Below are positions 17,730 to 26,991 of a stretch of 64,000 bases of DNA, piece by piece. The translations under genes were made by a program, and so were the position numbers. The stretch spans positions 1 through 64,000 of the forward strand of contig CAJXQM010000008.1 in NCBI GenBank assembly GCA_913058145.1, written 5' to 3'. The notes beneath the pieces are model-generated. The model worked only from the letters and a program-made list of their open reading frames with translations. It made no database searches and was not told the origin of the DNA. Source of the stretch: an uncultured Colwellia sp. (GTDB taxonomy: Bacteria > Pseudomonadota > Gammaproteobacteria > Enterobacterales > Alteromonadaceae). Each line of letters begins with the position of its first letter. Positions within the stretch are counted from its first letter, which is position 1.

Positions 17730-18356
17730 ATGATTGATTTAAAAACGAAAATATTATTTGTCCATATTCCAAAATGTGCAGGTACTTTTATTGAAGATAA
17801 TTTAACGCCCGATATTAGTTGGCATCAGCGGGGCGAAAAACATTTATCTTTGCAAAATTGTATTGCTGTTTATGGGGAAGAGGTTGTTGCAGATTGCTTC
17901 CGTTTCGCTGTTATTAGAAATCCATTCTCTCGTTTATTATCTTTTTATTTATACCATAAACGGCTTAAAACTGAATTGTTTTCATTAAGCGTTGTCGCTC
18001 GATACGCTAAAGCGTTTAAGCAAGACTATTATGTAAATTTTTCTGATTTTATTTTTAACCTTAAGCATTATTATTCTAGCTTAGAGGTGTGGGCAAAAAA
18101 TGATATTTCACCGTGTCATGATTTCTTAATTAGTTATCAAGGGATTGGTATTGATATGGTGCTTAAACAAGAATCTTTAGCTGAAGAGTTAGGGAAGTTA
18201 GAGCGTCAAACGGGAATCGCCTTTCATAATCAGCGAGTTAATAGCGCTCCTAATAAATATAAAATTCAGGATTATTATACACAGGAAGAAATTGATTTTG
18301 TTTTAGCGTTTTATAATGTTGATTTTTTTCATTATTATCCAAATTTTCAGTGTTAA
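17730..18356 (+). CDS. Sulfotransferase (family 2-like)
   Basis: PAPS-dependent sulfotransferase expected to add sulfate to a sugar. The 5'-phosphosulfate loop HIPKCAGT is at residues 12-19, and the 3'-phosphate motif RNPFSRLLS at 63-71 is followed by YLYHKR. The 208-residue length is typical of the compact bacterial carbohydrate sulfotransferases. No signal peptide or membrane segment is seen, so the sulfate would be added in the cytoplasm before flipping. It sits 96 bases after the flippase gene. Sulfated EPS is common in marine bacteria; the acceptor sugar cannot be read from the sequence. Confidence 0.88.
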   Translation: MIDLKTKILFVHIPKCAGTFIEDNLTPDISWHQRGEKHLSLQNCIAVYGEEVVADCFRFAVIRNPFSRLLSFYLYHKRLKTELFSLSVVARYAKAFKQDYYVNFSDFIFNLKHYYSSLEVWAKNDISPCHDFLISYQGIGIDMVLKQESLAEELGKLERQTGIAFHNQRVNSAPNKYKIQDYYTQEEIDFVLAFYNVDFFHYYPNFQC

Positions 18357-18376
18357 CTTAAATAATAGGTTTTATC

Positions 18377-19552
18377 GTGAATATATGCTTAGTTAGTACA
18401 GGTTTTCCACCAGAAAATGGTGGAGGTATAGGGACTTATATCTATAATTTATCTAAGGGGTTAGTGCTTCTTGGACATACAGTTCATGTAATTACACCGA
18501 CTGATCAAGGTGTTTATAGCTTAGAGAAAATGGATGAACTTTTTGTTCATCGGCTGCCTAAAAAGTCATTATCTATTTTAGAATCTTATTTTCCCGGCAT
18601 CCGCTGGAGCTTTCAGCTATATCAACTAATTAAAAAACTTCATAAAAACTCTTCGTTTGACTTAATAGAATTTCCAAATTGGGAAGCTTCTGGCGTGGCT
18701 TCTCAGCTTTTATTAAAAATCCCTGTGGTAGTTCGTCTACACACACCCTTTTTTGAAACACTAAGTCTTGACAGTGACCAGGTTACTTTTGGCGACAAAA
18801 TGGTGTGTCGTTTTGAGCAGTGGTCATGTAAAAAGGCAAATCAATTAGTATCATCAACACGTTGCCATGCGAAAACTATTATTGACAGGTACAAAATGGA
18901 TATTAGTGATATTTGTATTTTACCACTAGGCATAATAGATAAAAATATTAAAGCAGAAAGCACTAAATCAAGTTATGAAAACTTCAAAATATTATATGTC
19001 AGTCGCCTTGAAAATCGCAAAGGTACATTAGCTTTTCTTAAATCACTTCCCTTAATTTATAAGCAGTGCCCCAATATTCAGGTTGATATTATTGGCTCTG
19101 ATCGTTCACATGCTCCGGGAAATATAAAATTTAGACAATACTTTAAACAAAATTTTAATGATCTATCTGATGTTGTTACTTTTCACGGTTTTGTTGACGA
19201 TAAAACCTTGGACCGTTTTTATAACAATGCCGATCTGTTTGTTGTGCCTTCTGTATATGAATCATTTGGTTTAATTTATGTTGAAGCGATGATGTATGGT
19301 TTACCTTCTATTGCGACAAAAGGTGGAGGGATCCCCGAAGTTATTACTGATGGTGTTGATGGTTTTACCACTGACATTAATAGTAGCGAGCAAATAACTG
19401 CGCGTGTAATGGAGTTTACTAATAATAAAGCTTTGTTAACTAACATGGGAATTGCAGCAAGAGAGTCTTTTGAATGCAAGTTTGATTATTTGATCATGTC
19501 TAGAAATACAGAGATATTATATAAAGCAACAAGTGTCGGATATCACAGTTAA
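18377..19552 (+). CDS. Glycosyltransferase family 4
   Basis: GT-B fold enzyme of 391 residues. The acceptor-side glycine loop STGFPPENGGGIGTYIYN is close to the N-terminus, VVRLHTPF follows, and the donor domain has LYVSRLENRKG and the YESFGLIYVEAMMYG E-x7-E motif followed by IATKGGGIPEVI. Start is GTG at 18377, 20 bases after the sulfotransferase stop. Cytoplasmic sugar transferase of the EPS repeat unit; specificity unknown. Confidence 0.9.
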   Translation: MNICLVSTGFPPENGGGIGTYIYNLSKGLVLLGHTVHVITPTDQGVYSLEKMDELFVHRLPKKSLSILESYFPGIRWSFQLYQLIKKLHKNSSFDLIEFPNWEASGVASQLLLKIPVVVRLHTPFFETLSLDSDQVTFGDKMVCRFEQWSCKKANQLVSSTRCHAKTIIDRYKMDISDICILPLGIIDKNIKAESTKSSYENFKILYVSRLENRKGTLAFLKSLPLIYKQCPNIQVDIIGSDRSHAPGNIKFRQYFKQNFNDLSDVVTFHGFVDDKTLDRFYNNADLFVVPSVYESFGLIYVEAMMYGLPSIATKGGGIPEVITDGVDGFTTDINSSEQITARVMEFTNNKALLTNMGIAARESFECKFDYLIMSRNTEILYKATSVGYHS

Positions 19553-19580
19553 AAGCTATATAACCTATGGATAGAAATTT

Positions 19581-20810
19581 ATGAAAGTACTTTTATATAC
19601 ACCATCAGCTCGAATAGGTGGTGTTGAGGTTTGGAGCTTTACCTACTTTAGTCAGTTAATAAAGCAAGGTATAGCAGCAACATTATTTTCTGGTGAATCA
19701 GGTGTTTTGGTTGATAGTTTGTCTGTTGATGAACGAAGAGAGTTAGTTATCGGCTCTTTTGCTGAACTCATTTGTTATATTGAAGAAAACTCTGTTGATA
19801 TTGTCCATTTTCCATCACAAGCGATAGATGATGGTGCAGGCTTTATAAAAAAGTTATTTCCACAGATTAAAGTGATTGTTACCTGTCATGGTGCAATTCC
19901 TATAGGTTGGTCATCAAAGAATTGTGATCAAATTATTTCAGTAGCGCAATGGTTGTGTGAACCCTCCTCGCGTATTTCAGGGATGACGGTTCCTTATATT
20001 TATAATGGGATAGATTTCAATAAATTTAATACTTCTAATAATAGTGAAAAGGAAAATGGTAAGCCAATTGTTTTATGGGTTGGTCGTGCTGATGACGAAA
20101 TAAAAGGTTTACGAGTTATAACAAATATTATTGATGATATAAAAAAATTAGGGTTTGATATTTGGGTTATTACGCCAAGTAAAATAGATGAATTAAAAGA
20201 CAACTCATTACAAAAAATAGCAAGTAAAGTTGATGTATGGAAATCAGTAGAATATAAAAACATACCCAATGTTTTTAGAACAGTAGCAAACCTAAATGGA
20301 TTGTTGTTAATGACATCAAAACGCGAAGGACTCGGTTTAGTTGCCATTGAAGCTCAAGCATGTGGTTGCCCAGTAATAGGCCCTAACCATACGGGCATAC
20401 AAGAATCAGTAATAGATAAAACGTTATTGTATAACGGTGAATCAGAAATACTTTTGCTTATTAAAAACCTGTCTTTGGGTTCGGATTTTCGGGTAAAGAG
20501 GGGACGGGAATTATCTTTTGAGGTGGAAAAAAATTTCGATTTAGAAAAAATGACGTCCCACTATATAGAATATTACCAAGCATGTTTTAAAAACAAACCA
20601 AAAGTTTTAGAAAAAAGTGATAGAACACTAAATAAAAAAATACGGGGAGTTATTGCTAGGGTTAAATACGAAAATTATTCCTTTAGAGAACATGTTTTTA
20701 TAACGACTCAAAAAGTAGTCAAAGAACTAAAACAAAAAAAACAATTTGTGTTATCAAATAAACTGAAAAAACAGTCAACTCTGTATCTTTATTTAATTTA
20801 TAGGAGCTAG
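19581..20810 (+). CDS. Glycosyltransferase family 4
   Basis: GT-B fold enzyme. It opens with VLLYTPSARIGGVEVWSF (acceptor-side glycine loop), has VIVTCHGAIPIG mid-domain, then WVGRADDEIKGLRVI and the REGLGLVAIEAQACGCPVIG motif with the second conserved Glu. The basic, Lys-rich C-terminal extension (about 340-409) may contact membrane phospholipid. It is followed after three bases by the PIG-L deacetylase gene, suggesting that the two act in sequence on the same N-acetyl sugar, as GT4 and PIG-L proteins often do; that pairing is inference. Confidence 0.88.
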   Translation: MKVLLYTPSARIGGVEVWSFTYFSQLIKQGIAATLFSGESGVLVDSLSVDERRELVIGSFAELICYIEENSVDIVHFPSQAIDDGAGFIKKLFPQIKVIVTCHGAIPIGWSSKNCDQIISVAQWLCEPSSRISGMTVPYIYNGIDFNKFNTSNNSEKENGKPIVLWVGRADDEIKGLRVITNIIDDIKKLGFDIWVITPSKIDELKDNSLQKIASKVDVWKSVEYKNIPNVFRTVANLNGLLLMTSKREGLGLVAIEAQACGCPVIGPNHTGIQESVIDKTLLYNGESEILLLIKNLSLGSDFRVKRGRELSFEVEKNFDLEKMTSHYIEYYQACFKNKPKVLEKSDRTLNKKIRGVIARVKYENYSFREHVFITTQKVVKELKQKKQFVLSNKLKKQSTLYLYLIYRS

Positions 20811-20813
20811 TAC

Positions 20814-21581
20814 TTGAAGAATTTATTAAAATTATTATATAGAATGTTATTGCCCAAACGCTTACTTCCTCATGTTGATTTGTTTTCTAATATCCGCAAG
20901 TTAAATGATGATAAAAATACCTTAAATGAAAAAAATGTATTAATAGTTGCTCCACATATGGACGATGAAATTATTGCGTGCGGTGGTGTAATACAGCAAT
21001 ATGTGAAAAAAAGTGCCAATATTACTGTTGTTTTCATGACAGATGGTAGTGAAGGTAACCCTAATTATGATCCAGTGAAGCTCGCTAAACTTCGTAAAGA
21101 AGAGTCGCGTCATGCTTGTGGCTTGTTGGGAGTTACCGATCTTATATTTTTAGATAATATTGAGAAAAGTTTTAAAAATAATGAAGAAAATAGAAGCGCC
21201 ATTAAAAATTTGGTAGAAGAAAAAAATATTGAGGCTATATTTTATCCCATGGCTTTTGATGGTAATCGAGATCATGTTACAACAAGCTGGATAGTGCTTG
21301 ATGCACTTAAAAATTTAAAATCTAATCTTAACCTTTACGGTTATTGTGTTTGGTCACCGATAATTCCAACGCTTACGGTAAATATAGATGATGAAATAGA
21401 GCAAAAAATTAAAGCAATGGAGCTGTTCAAAACACAACTTGAACAGTTTGATTTGATTGATATGACACTATCTAACTCACGTTATATGGGTTACGTATAT
21501 GGCATGTGGAAGGGACATTCAGAAAACTTTATAGCGGGTACAGTTAAAGAGCATGAACGGTTATCAAGGTTAATTTCTTAG
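20814..21581 (+). CDS. PIG-L family LmbE-like N-deacetylase
   Basis: Zinc-dependent deacetylase acting on N-acetylglucosamine-like sugars. Signature APHMDDEIIACGG lies near residues 43-55 (PHxDDE zinc and catalytic site), and the NRDHVTTS segment near 153-160 supplies the third metal ligand. Start is TTG at 20814, supported by AGGAG seven bases upstream. The first 15 residues are basic and hydrophobic and may be a membrane-associating helix. Last gene of the long plus-strand operon; downstream genes are on the opposite strand. Confidence 0.88.
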   Translation: MKNLLKLLYRMLLPKRLLPHVDLFSNIRKLNDDKNTLNEKNVLIVAPHMDDEIIACGGVIQQYVKKSANITVVFMTDGSEGNPNYDPVKLAKLRKEESRHACGLLGVTDLIFLDNIEKSFKNNEENRSAIKNLVEEKNIEAIFYPMAFDGNRDHVTTSWIVLDALKNLKSNLNLYGYCVWSPIIPTLTVNIDDEIEQKIKAMELFKTQLEQFDLIDMTLSNSRYMGYVYGMWKGHSENFIAGTVKEHERLSRLIS

Positions 21582-21632
21582 TACAAATAAGTAGTAAGGT
21601 GACATTATAATAATGATCTAATTGAATGACTC

Positions 21633-22463
21633 TTATTTAGTTGAAGCGAGTGTTGATCTAATGATTTTTTCTAGTTCATGGCATTTATTGTTTATACTTT
21701 TATAGTTTTTTTGTGAAATCATTGCTTCTACATTTGTCATACTTGTCAAAGAGTTCACTTTCAAGGGTGGTTGTTCATAATCAATAGAAGAATTATAATC
21801 CCAAAATTTAAAGCCAGCACCAGCAACTTTATCAGACAATTCAATCCAAACATTAGGGATATTTAATGAATCAGCAACAATGATACCGTGTAGGGATGAA
21901 GAAATAATTAATTCACACATAGAAATATTTTTTGTCACATTTTTTGCGCTATCTTGAACATCAATAACATAGCCTTTTGAACCTAAAAAATTTTTTATTG
22001 TTTTAATCCAAGGGTGTTGTTTATCAACATAATGAGGGATTAGTCCAATAGTATATTTTTTATTTTGCTTTAAAATCAAAACTTTTGCTAATAAACCAAG
22101 ATCACCGGTTAGAGTCTCTGTTGATAATTGAAGATTGCTTTTAGTTAACTCACCTCTTACTGATACAAACTTAGCGGCAGGTAACTCTCTTGGTTTATCA
22201 TACATCAACCCAGTCCCTAAAATAATCCCTTTATAGTCTTGTGGTAGCATCTCTATGAGACTACCTACCGCAATTATATCGGCTGTGTCTGCAGAGGTGT
22301 TTATTGATGTATAACCATAGGTATTAAAAATTTCAGGTGTTAATAAGTCACCAAAATTTTTAGTTTTTGCCCACCAAAAAGCATTAATGCCATTATTTAA
22401 TAGCTTGGCACGCATTAAAATAGAGCCTTTTATAATTTTTCTGCTAACTTGGCTATAGTTCAT
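21633..22463 (-). CDS. Polysaccharide pyruvyltransferase family protein
   Basis: Transfers pyruvate from phosphoenolpyruvate to a sugar as a ketal, adding negative charge to the polymer. Features: FWWAKTKNFGDLLTPEIF near 29-46 and AVGSLIEMLP near 66-75, then ILGTGLMYD, FVSVRGELTKSNL, GDLGLL and SSLHGIIVADSLNIP, all in the order of the PF04230 family. 276 residues is slightly short of the usual 300-350. It is last in the minus-strand block and converges on the PIG-L gene across about 50 bases without an obvious terminator. Confidence 0.87.
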   Translation of the reverse strand: MNYSQVSRKIIKGSILMRAKLLNNGINAFWWAKTKNFGDLLTPEIFNTYGYTSINTSADTADIIAVGSLIEMLPQDYKGIILGTGLMYDKPRELPAAKFVSVRGELTKSNLQLSTETLTGDLGLLAKVLILKQNKKYTIGLIPHYVDKQHPWIKTIKNFLGSKGYVIDVQDSAKNVTKNISMCELIISSSLHGIIVADSLNIPNVWIELSDKVAGAGFKFWDYNSSIDYEQPPLKVNSLTSMTNVEAMISQKNYKSINNKCHELEKIIRSTLASTK

Positions 22464-22476
22464 ACTAAATCCACAA

Positions 22477-23403
22477 TTATTTTTTTAATATTAAATCTCC
22501 CAAGATATGCTTGTATAAATAGGGATTGAAAGGATTAAATAGGAAGCATTTAATCAAGCAAGGTGAATACTTTAAATACATCCCATCCTCATAATAATCT
22601 TTTGCAAAATATAGGTAGTGATAGGAAAGCCCTTTCAAAAATTCTATATTGGTGAGTAGGTTGTATTCTTTTTTTAAAATTGAATACGCAATAGCTTCAT
22701 CAAACTTCTTGCTTTTTTGTTTTTGTATAATAGATTCATGCTCTCGCCTGACAAGGCTAAGTGGTTCATCAATACCGTAGAATTTGGCTTTTTTAGATAG
22801 TAATAAATAAAAAAGAAAATCTTCACCCGTTTTCATTCTCGGATCAAATTTAATATTTCCAATTACTTCTTTACGTATTAATGTTGTGCCGATATAAAAA
22901 AACAAATGCCGTTTAAATATTTTTTGATGCATTTCTGTTTTTTCTAAAGCTCCTGAAAATGCATGACCCCATGAACCTAGTTCTTTAGTAATGGTGTTTT
23001 CTACTAAAATTTTACTGTAAATTAAGCCAATATCATGGTGGTTCTCTAGGATGAAAACTTGCCTCTCAAGCTTATCAATAAGAAATCTATCGTCTGAATC
23101 TAAAAAGGCAATATATTCCCCTTGTGCTGCTTCAAGTCCTGTATTTCGAGCAATAGACACACCTTGATTTTCTTGAAATATATACTTAATACGAGTGTCT
23201 TTTTTTTGATAGCTATCAATATGTGTTTTTGTATTATCGGTTGAGCCATCATCAACAATGATTATTTCAAAGTTTTGAAATGTTTGCTCTAAAACACTAT
23301 CAATAGCATCTAATACTAATTTATTTCGATTATACGTTGGTATAATTACACTGACTTTAGGTGATAGGTTGTAGGTGGTGTTTTTCAAAGTGATATTATC
23401 CAT
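22477..23403 (-). CDS. Glycosyltransferase family 2
   Basis: GT-A fold enzyme of 308 residues. SVIIPTYNRNKLVLDAIDS and IIVDDGSTDNT form the nucleotide site, FLDSDDRF the DxD site, and MKTGEDFLFYLLLS the acceptor/base region. No membrane segments. It lies 13 bases upstream of the pyruvyltransferase gene in the same direction; the pyruvyltransferase may modify the sugar that this enzyme adds, which is inference. Confidence 0.9.
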   Translation of the reverse strand: MDNITLKNTTYNLSPKVSVIIPTYNRNKLVLDAIDSVLEQTFQNFEIIIVDDGSTDNTKTHIDSYQKKDTRIKYIFQENQGVSIARNTGLEAAQGEYIAFLDSDDRFLIDKLERQVFILENHHDIGLIYSKILVENTITKELGSWGHAFSGALEKTEMHQKIFKRHLFFYIGTTLIRKEVIGNIKFDPRMKTGEDFLFYLLLSKKAKFYGIDEPLSLVRREHESIIQKQKSKKFDEAIAYSILKKEYNLLTNIEFLKGLSYHYLYFAKDYYEDGMYLKYSPCLIKCFLFNPFNPYLYKHILGDLILKK

Positions 23404-23432
23404 TTTAAAAGTTTGGCTATTCTTTTACTTCA

Positions 23433-24503
23433 TTACTCAACAGGAAAAAAAGCTTTTTTCTTTAAATTTAAAGAAGGCTTCTCTATTGCAAACCATGAGA
23501 AAGTGGCTAAAAAAATAGTTGAAAATAATATAATAGCGACAGTCACCCATTCATTTGAAAAACGCCAATCGGCGGCTAAAAATATCAAGGTATTGACCAC
23601 GGGCATGTGGTAAATATACAAGCCGTAAGAAATGTCTTGGTGTTTTAATAAATTCCGACTTAGGTTAACCCTAGTGTAAGCTAACGAAAACACCATACAA
23701 GCTAGTGGGAAGAATAGCCAAGGACCTATCCCATTACCGAGTGTGGCATGATATTGGCTGTATAATATATATGTGTAAGTTAAATAAAGACTAAATAAAG
23801 CTAACCCTTTACCCGAAAAATACTGATATAAAAGATCAAAGTTTTTTTGACAAAAAATACCGACTAAAAACATATAAAAATAGGGGGCGAAGGTAACCCC
23901 AACTATTTTATAAACAAGTAAGTCGCGGTAATCCAGGCGGTATTGATAGAACCATAAATTAATAGACATAAATATTAATATTAATATTATTAGCTTTTTA
24001 TTTACATTCCCTTTGGTAAAGAACCTTTTATATAATAAGGGAGTAATAATATAAAACTGTAGTTCAATACCGATAGTCCATAAGCTTCCATTTAATACGC
24101 CAATGCCATATCCTTTTAAAAATTCAGGATGATAGAAATGTATAAAACTGACTTGCCCTAAAAACCATATTGAAAAATCACGGTATGAAAAAGCGGTTGA
24201 TTGATAACCACTACACAATATTAACAATAAAGATATTATTAAACAAAACCAAAGCCCTGGAAATATTCGTAAAATACGGTTAACGGCATAATTTTTGATT
24301 TTTGGGTTTATTTCGTATGATTTAGAAATTAAGAAACCACTAATGAAGAAAAAAAGTGGTACTCCTGGAATCGCATGAATAAATTGAAATAAGCTACTTT
24401 GTTCCATGCTTAAATCAGTTAACTCTACAGCGTGGCCAAAAACAACTTGTAAGGCAGCTAAAAGCCTTAGTAGGTCAAAATTATTAAGTCGAAATTTATC
24501 CAT
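23433..24503 (-). CDS. Acyltransferase 3 family membrane protein
   Basis: Integral membrane O-acyltransferase (OafA/ExoZ-type) expected to acetylate or acylate the polysaccharide. About ten hydrophobic segments; the conserved RLLAALQVVFGHAVEL (Arg and catalytic His) lies at residues 8-25, and PLFFFISGFLISKSY near 49-63. Further conserved segments are NRILRIFPGLWF and GSLWTIGIELQFY. 356 residues is typical. It belongs to the minus-strand modification block between a GT2 gene and the ligase/polymerase-like gene. Confidence 0.92.
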   Translation of the reverse strand: MDKFRLNNFDLLRLLAALQVVFGHAVELTDLSMEQSSLFQFIHAIPGVPLFFFISGFLISKSYEINPKIKNYAVNRILRIFPGLWFCLIISLLLILCSGYQSTAFSYRDFSIWFLGQVSFIHFYHPEFLKGYGIGVLNGSLWTIGIELQFYIITPLLYKRFFTKGNVNKKLIILILIFMSINLWFYQYRLDYRDLLVYKIVGVTFAPYFYMFLVGIFCQKNFDLLYQYFSGKGLALFSLYLTYTYILYSQYHATLGNGIGPWLFFPLACMVFSLAYTRVNLSRNLLKHQDISYGLYIYHMPVVNTLIFLAADWRFSNEWVTVAIILFSTIFLATFSWFAIEKPSLNLKKKAFFPVE

Positions 24504-24513
24504 AAAAGTTCTA

Positions 24514-25827
24514 TTACACTGTAAATTTTAAAATAATATAAATAAAAATCAATATCATCATTGCCGTTATTAAAATACCTTTAAGGGCTTTTTTATAATC
24601 AATTAGTGAATCTTTATTGATTATTTTTAAAAATCGTTGATAAGAGGCTATTGCCATTCCTGCTACCATAAAATAAACAATAAACCGGTGCCTTGTTAAA
24701 AAAAATGCCGTCATGGCAAAGCCCGATAGGGAGTAGAAAAGAGTGGCGGATAACATTGCTTCAGACTTTAGTTTCTCAGTAATTTTGTCATGAGAAACTG
24801 TTTTGGTGTACATAATCACTGAAAATCCCATAAATAAAGTTAAAAGCAATAATGTACTCCACAGTATATAGCCCGTTAAACCAAGCTCAGCCGCTATCTG
24901 AATATAGGTGTTATGGGCTACTCTCACGTGATGTTCCATAAAGTTATTGCTACCAACACCAAATAGTGGGTTAGCTTTAAGCATTTCAAGCCCGTCCCAC
25001 CAAGCCCATAAACGCCCCATAGCGGAAGCTTCCTGTGAGCTTACTGCTCTAAAAGTTGAGGCAAAAAATAATGCCGGCGGTGATAATATTAACCCTGAGA
25101 TTATTGCTTTTGTTCCCCCAAAACGAATAAGTAAATATAGGCCTGTCATTCCGGCTAAAGCTATCATAGTGCCACGTGAATTGGTCATATAAATGCCATA
25201 GAGTAAGAGTATAAAAGTGGTTAAACCTAATGTTTTCTCTATGGCATTCGATTTAGCTAAAAAATAGAGAGAAAATGGAATATTCATCATAAAAAATACG
25301 CCTAAGTCATTAGGATCTTGGAATATTCCTAAGTACCTTATGCGTCCATCTTCAACATAATTAGTGCCAGACCAACCAAAACCATCAACTGAATTTTGCT
25401 GTACATAGCCATTATGTATAAAAATGATGGCAGCAATTAAGGATAACCACATGAACACTTTTTGTCTGAAGGCCGAGGTATAAACAACAGAAAAAACAAA
25501 CAAAGGGACTAAGCCACTATTAATGTACATATTGGCCTCAGTAACCCCTTCACCAAGCCAGCCATTAAGGCCGCCTGAAATTACAGTAACGGGGTATATG
25601 CCCAAAACAAGATAATGTTGAGGCATTAGCTGAATAGGTCTATGTGAAAGCAGTATTACTATTACTAACAACACACTTAATATTGCAATAATAGGAAAGC
25701 CATTAAGTGGTTGAAATAATTCTTGGGGTCTTACGAGAACAAAAAAAGTAAATAAGAGTGTTAAGAAAAAAGCGAAAGCGGGATTTGTATTTTCTTCTAT
25801 TGGGCTTTGTCGTTTAAAACTACTCAT
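24514..25827 (-). CDS. O-antigen ligase/polymerase-like protein (Wzy_C; exosortase A-associated O-glycosylation ligase-like)
   Basis: Polytopic membrane protein of 437 residues with ten or more hydrophobic segments and a large periplasmic loop containing GVGSNNFMEHHVRVAHNTYIQIAAELGLTG, the Wzy_C/WaaL signature with conserved His. XrtA loci encode such a protein annotated as a putative O-glycosylation ligase. It may polymerise the repeat unit (Wzy role) or transfer glycan to PEP-CTERM proteins, which are often Ser/Thr-rich; the sequence does not decide. No other Wzy-like protein is present in the window, which favours polymerisation. Overlaps the upstream gene by four bases (ATGA). Confidence 0.85.
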   Translation of the reverse strand: MSSFKRQSPIEENTNPAFAFFLTLLFTFFVLVRPQELFQPLNGFPIIAILSVLLVIVILLSHRPIQLMPQHYLVLGIYPVTVISGGLNGWLGEGVTEANMYINSGLVPLFVFSVVYTSAFRQKVFMWLSLIAAIIFIHNGYVQQNSVDGFGWSGTNYVEDGRIRYLGIFQDPNDLGVFFMMNIPFSLYFLAKSNAIEKTLGLTTFILLLYGIYMTNSRGTMIALAGMTGLYLLIRFGGTKAIISGLILSPPALFFASTFRAVSSQEASAMGRLWAWWDGLEMLKANPLFGVGSNNFMEHHVRVAHNTYIQIAAELGLTGYILWSTLLLLTLFMGFSVIMYTKTVSHDKITEKLKSEAMLSATLFYSLSGFAMTAFFLTRHRFIVYFMVAGMAIASYQRFLKIINKDSLIDYKKALKGILITAMMILIFIYIILKFTV

Positions 25828-26978
25828 ATACGGCCTTTTGACTTAAGCAATTTTATAAGTAGTTTTAAAGCCTGCTTGGCACGATAGAGAGCGAGCCAAA
25901 TTAGATTTAATTTATTTGAGGTTAACATGGTTATATTGATAAGTTCATCACCCCGTTGAGAAAAGTGACTTTTATAATCATTTTTTGTTGATTTAAGTAA
26001 GTTATATTGTTGAATATTCTGCTCCTTGCAATATTGAATAAGCAATAGGTGGTTCAATAGCCCAGGTGATAAATTGGGTTTATAGCGTTCATCCATTCCG
26101 CTTTGGTAAAAATATAACGTGTTATGCCATTTAATTGAGTAGTTCACTGAGATTATTTGGTTCTCAATTTGTATGGCGGATAGAACAACTATTCCTTTTT
26201 CAACGTACTGTTTAATGAAGCGTCTATGAAACGCATAAAAGTAATTATTTGCAAATACGCCAGGCTTGTTTTTTTGTTGCCAGCGTTTTTGATGCAATTC
26301 TACTAATTGATCATATAACTTAAGCGCTTGTTTTTCTTCATTCGCGATAATAAATTCACAATGTTGAGTCTTGCTAACTTTTTCAAAGGCGTTAAGTATT
26401 CGCTTTTTCTTTTTTAAGAAAGACTTTGAATATTGACAAGTATAGGCTAAATTTATGTAAAATTGATAACCTGTTCTATGTTCTTTGTAAGCTATTGTTT
26501 TCGCTTGTAACTGCTGACAAATAGCATACATGAGAGAATGTTTATTTAAATCCTTAAAATTGAATTGAGTAATATCAGTTAAGTGACTTAGTTGGCAGGT
26601 GAGCAACTCAATTATTTTTTGTTTATGCTGGGTTGAATAAGCAAGATCAATAAATTCTGACGCGACCTCGCAATTTTCAGGTTCATTAGTGGCAATAAAA
26701 GAGAGGGTTTTTGCAGTGATACCCCATTTACTATTGGTACAGATATAAAAAGGGGCTATAGCAACATAGGTACCATTATATAAAACACACATTATTTTTA
26801 ATTCAACGATATAATCCTGGTAAGTTTGTAACCATTGAGTTAACCACTCCCAAGACATAAAACATTGTACTGACTCTTTTTTTTCGGCAGTAGCCTCTAT
26901 TAAAGTGCGCCATTCATTTTCAAGCATAATAGCTTGCTTAATATCGGTTATTGTTTCAACTGTATATAAGGATGGCAT
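25824..26978 (-). CDS. GNAT/FemAB-like (CelD/BcsL-type) acyl- or aminoacyltransferase
   Basis: Residues after the chosen start match the CelD-like/FemAB layout: ENEWRTLIEATAE then FMSWEWLTQWLQTYQD near the N-terminus and VVLSAIQIENQIISVNYSI followed by YFYQSGMDERYKPNLSPGLLN near the C-terminus, the pattern of Acetyltransf_6 (PF13480) proteins. FemAB-like proteins are a recurrent component of XrtA loci. The open frame extends upstream to 27053, but that part overlaps the beta-helix gene and is a hydrophobic/aromatic stretch; I take the ATG at 26978, 13 bases after the previous stop, although its ribosome-binding site is weak. Substrate unknown; cell-envelope glycan or sugar acylation is likely. 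Confidence 0.75.
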   Translation of the reverse strand: MPSLYTVETITDIKQAIMLENEWRTLIEATAEKKESVQCFMSWEWLTQWLQTYQDYIVELKIMCVLYNGTYVAIAPFYICTNSKWGITAKTLSFIATNEPENCEVASEFIDLAYSTQHKQKIIELLTCQLSHLTDITQFNFKDLNKHSLMYAICQQLQAKTIAYKEHRTGYQFYINLAYTCQYSKSFLKKKKRILNAFEKVSKTQHCEFIIANEEKQALKLYDQLVELHQKRWQQKNKPGVFANNYFYAFHRRFIKQYVEKGIVVLSAIQIENQIISVNYSIKWHNTLYFYQSGMDERYKPNLSPGLLNHLLLIQYCKEQNIQQYNLLKSTKNDYKSHFSQRGDELINITMLTSNKLNLIWLALYRAKQALKLLIKLLKSKGRI

Positions 26979-26991
26979 AAAATAAAATTCG

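Noticed and set aside
20000-20347. 115-codon minus-strand frame inside a GT4 gene
   Set aside because: Antisense shadow of a well-supported glycosyltransferase; no domain and no ribosome-binding site.
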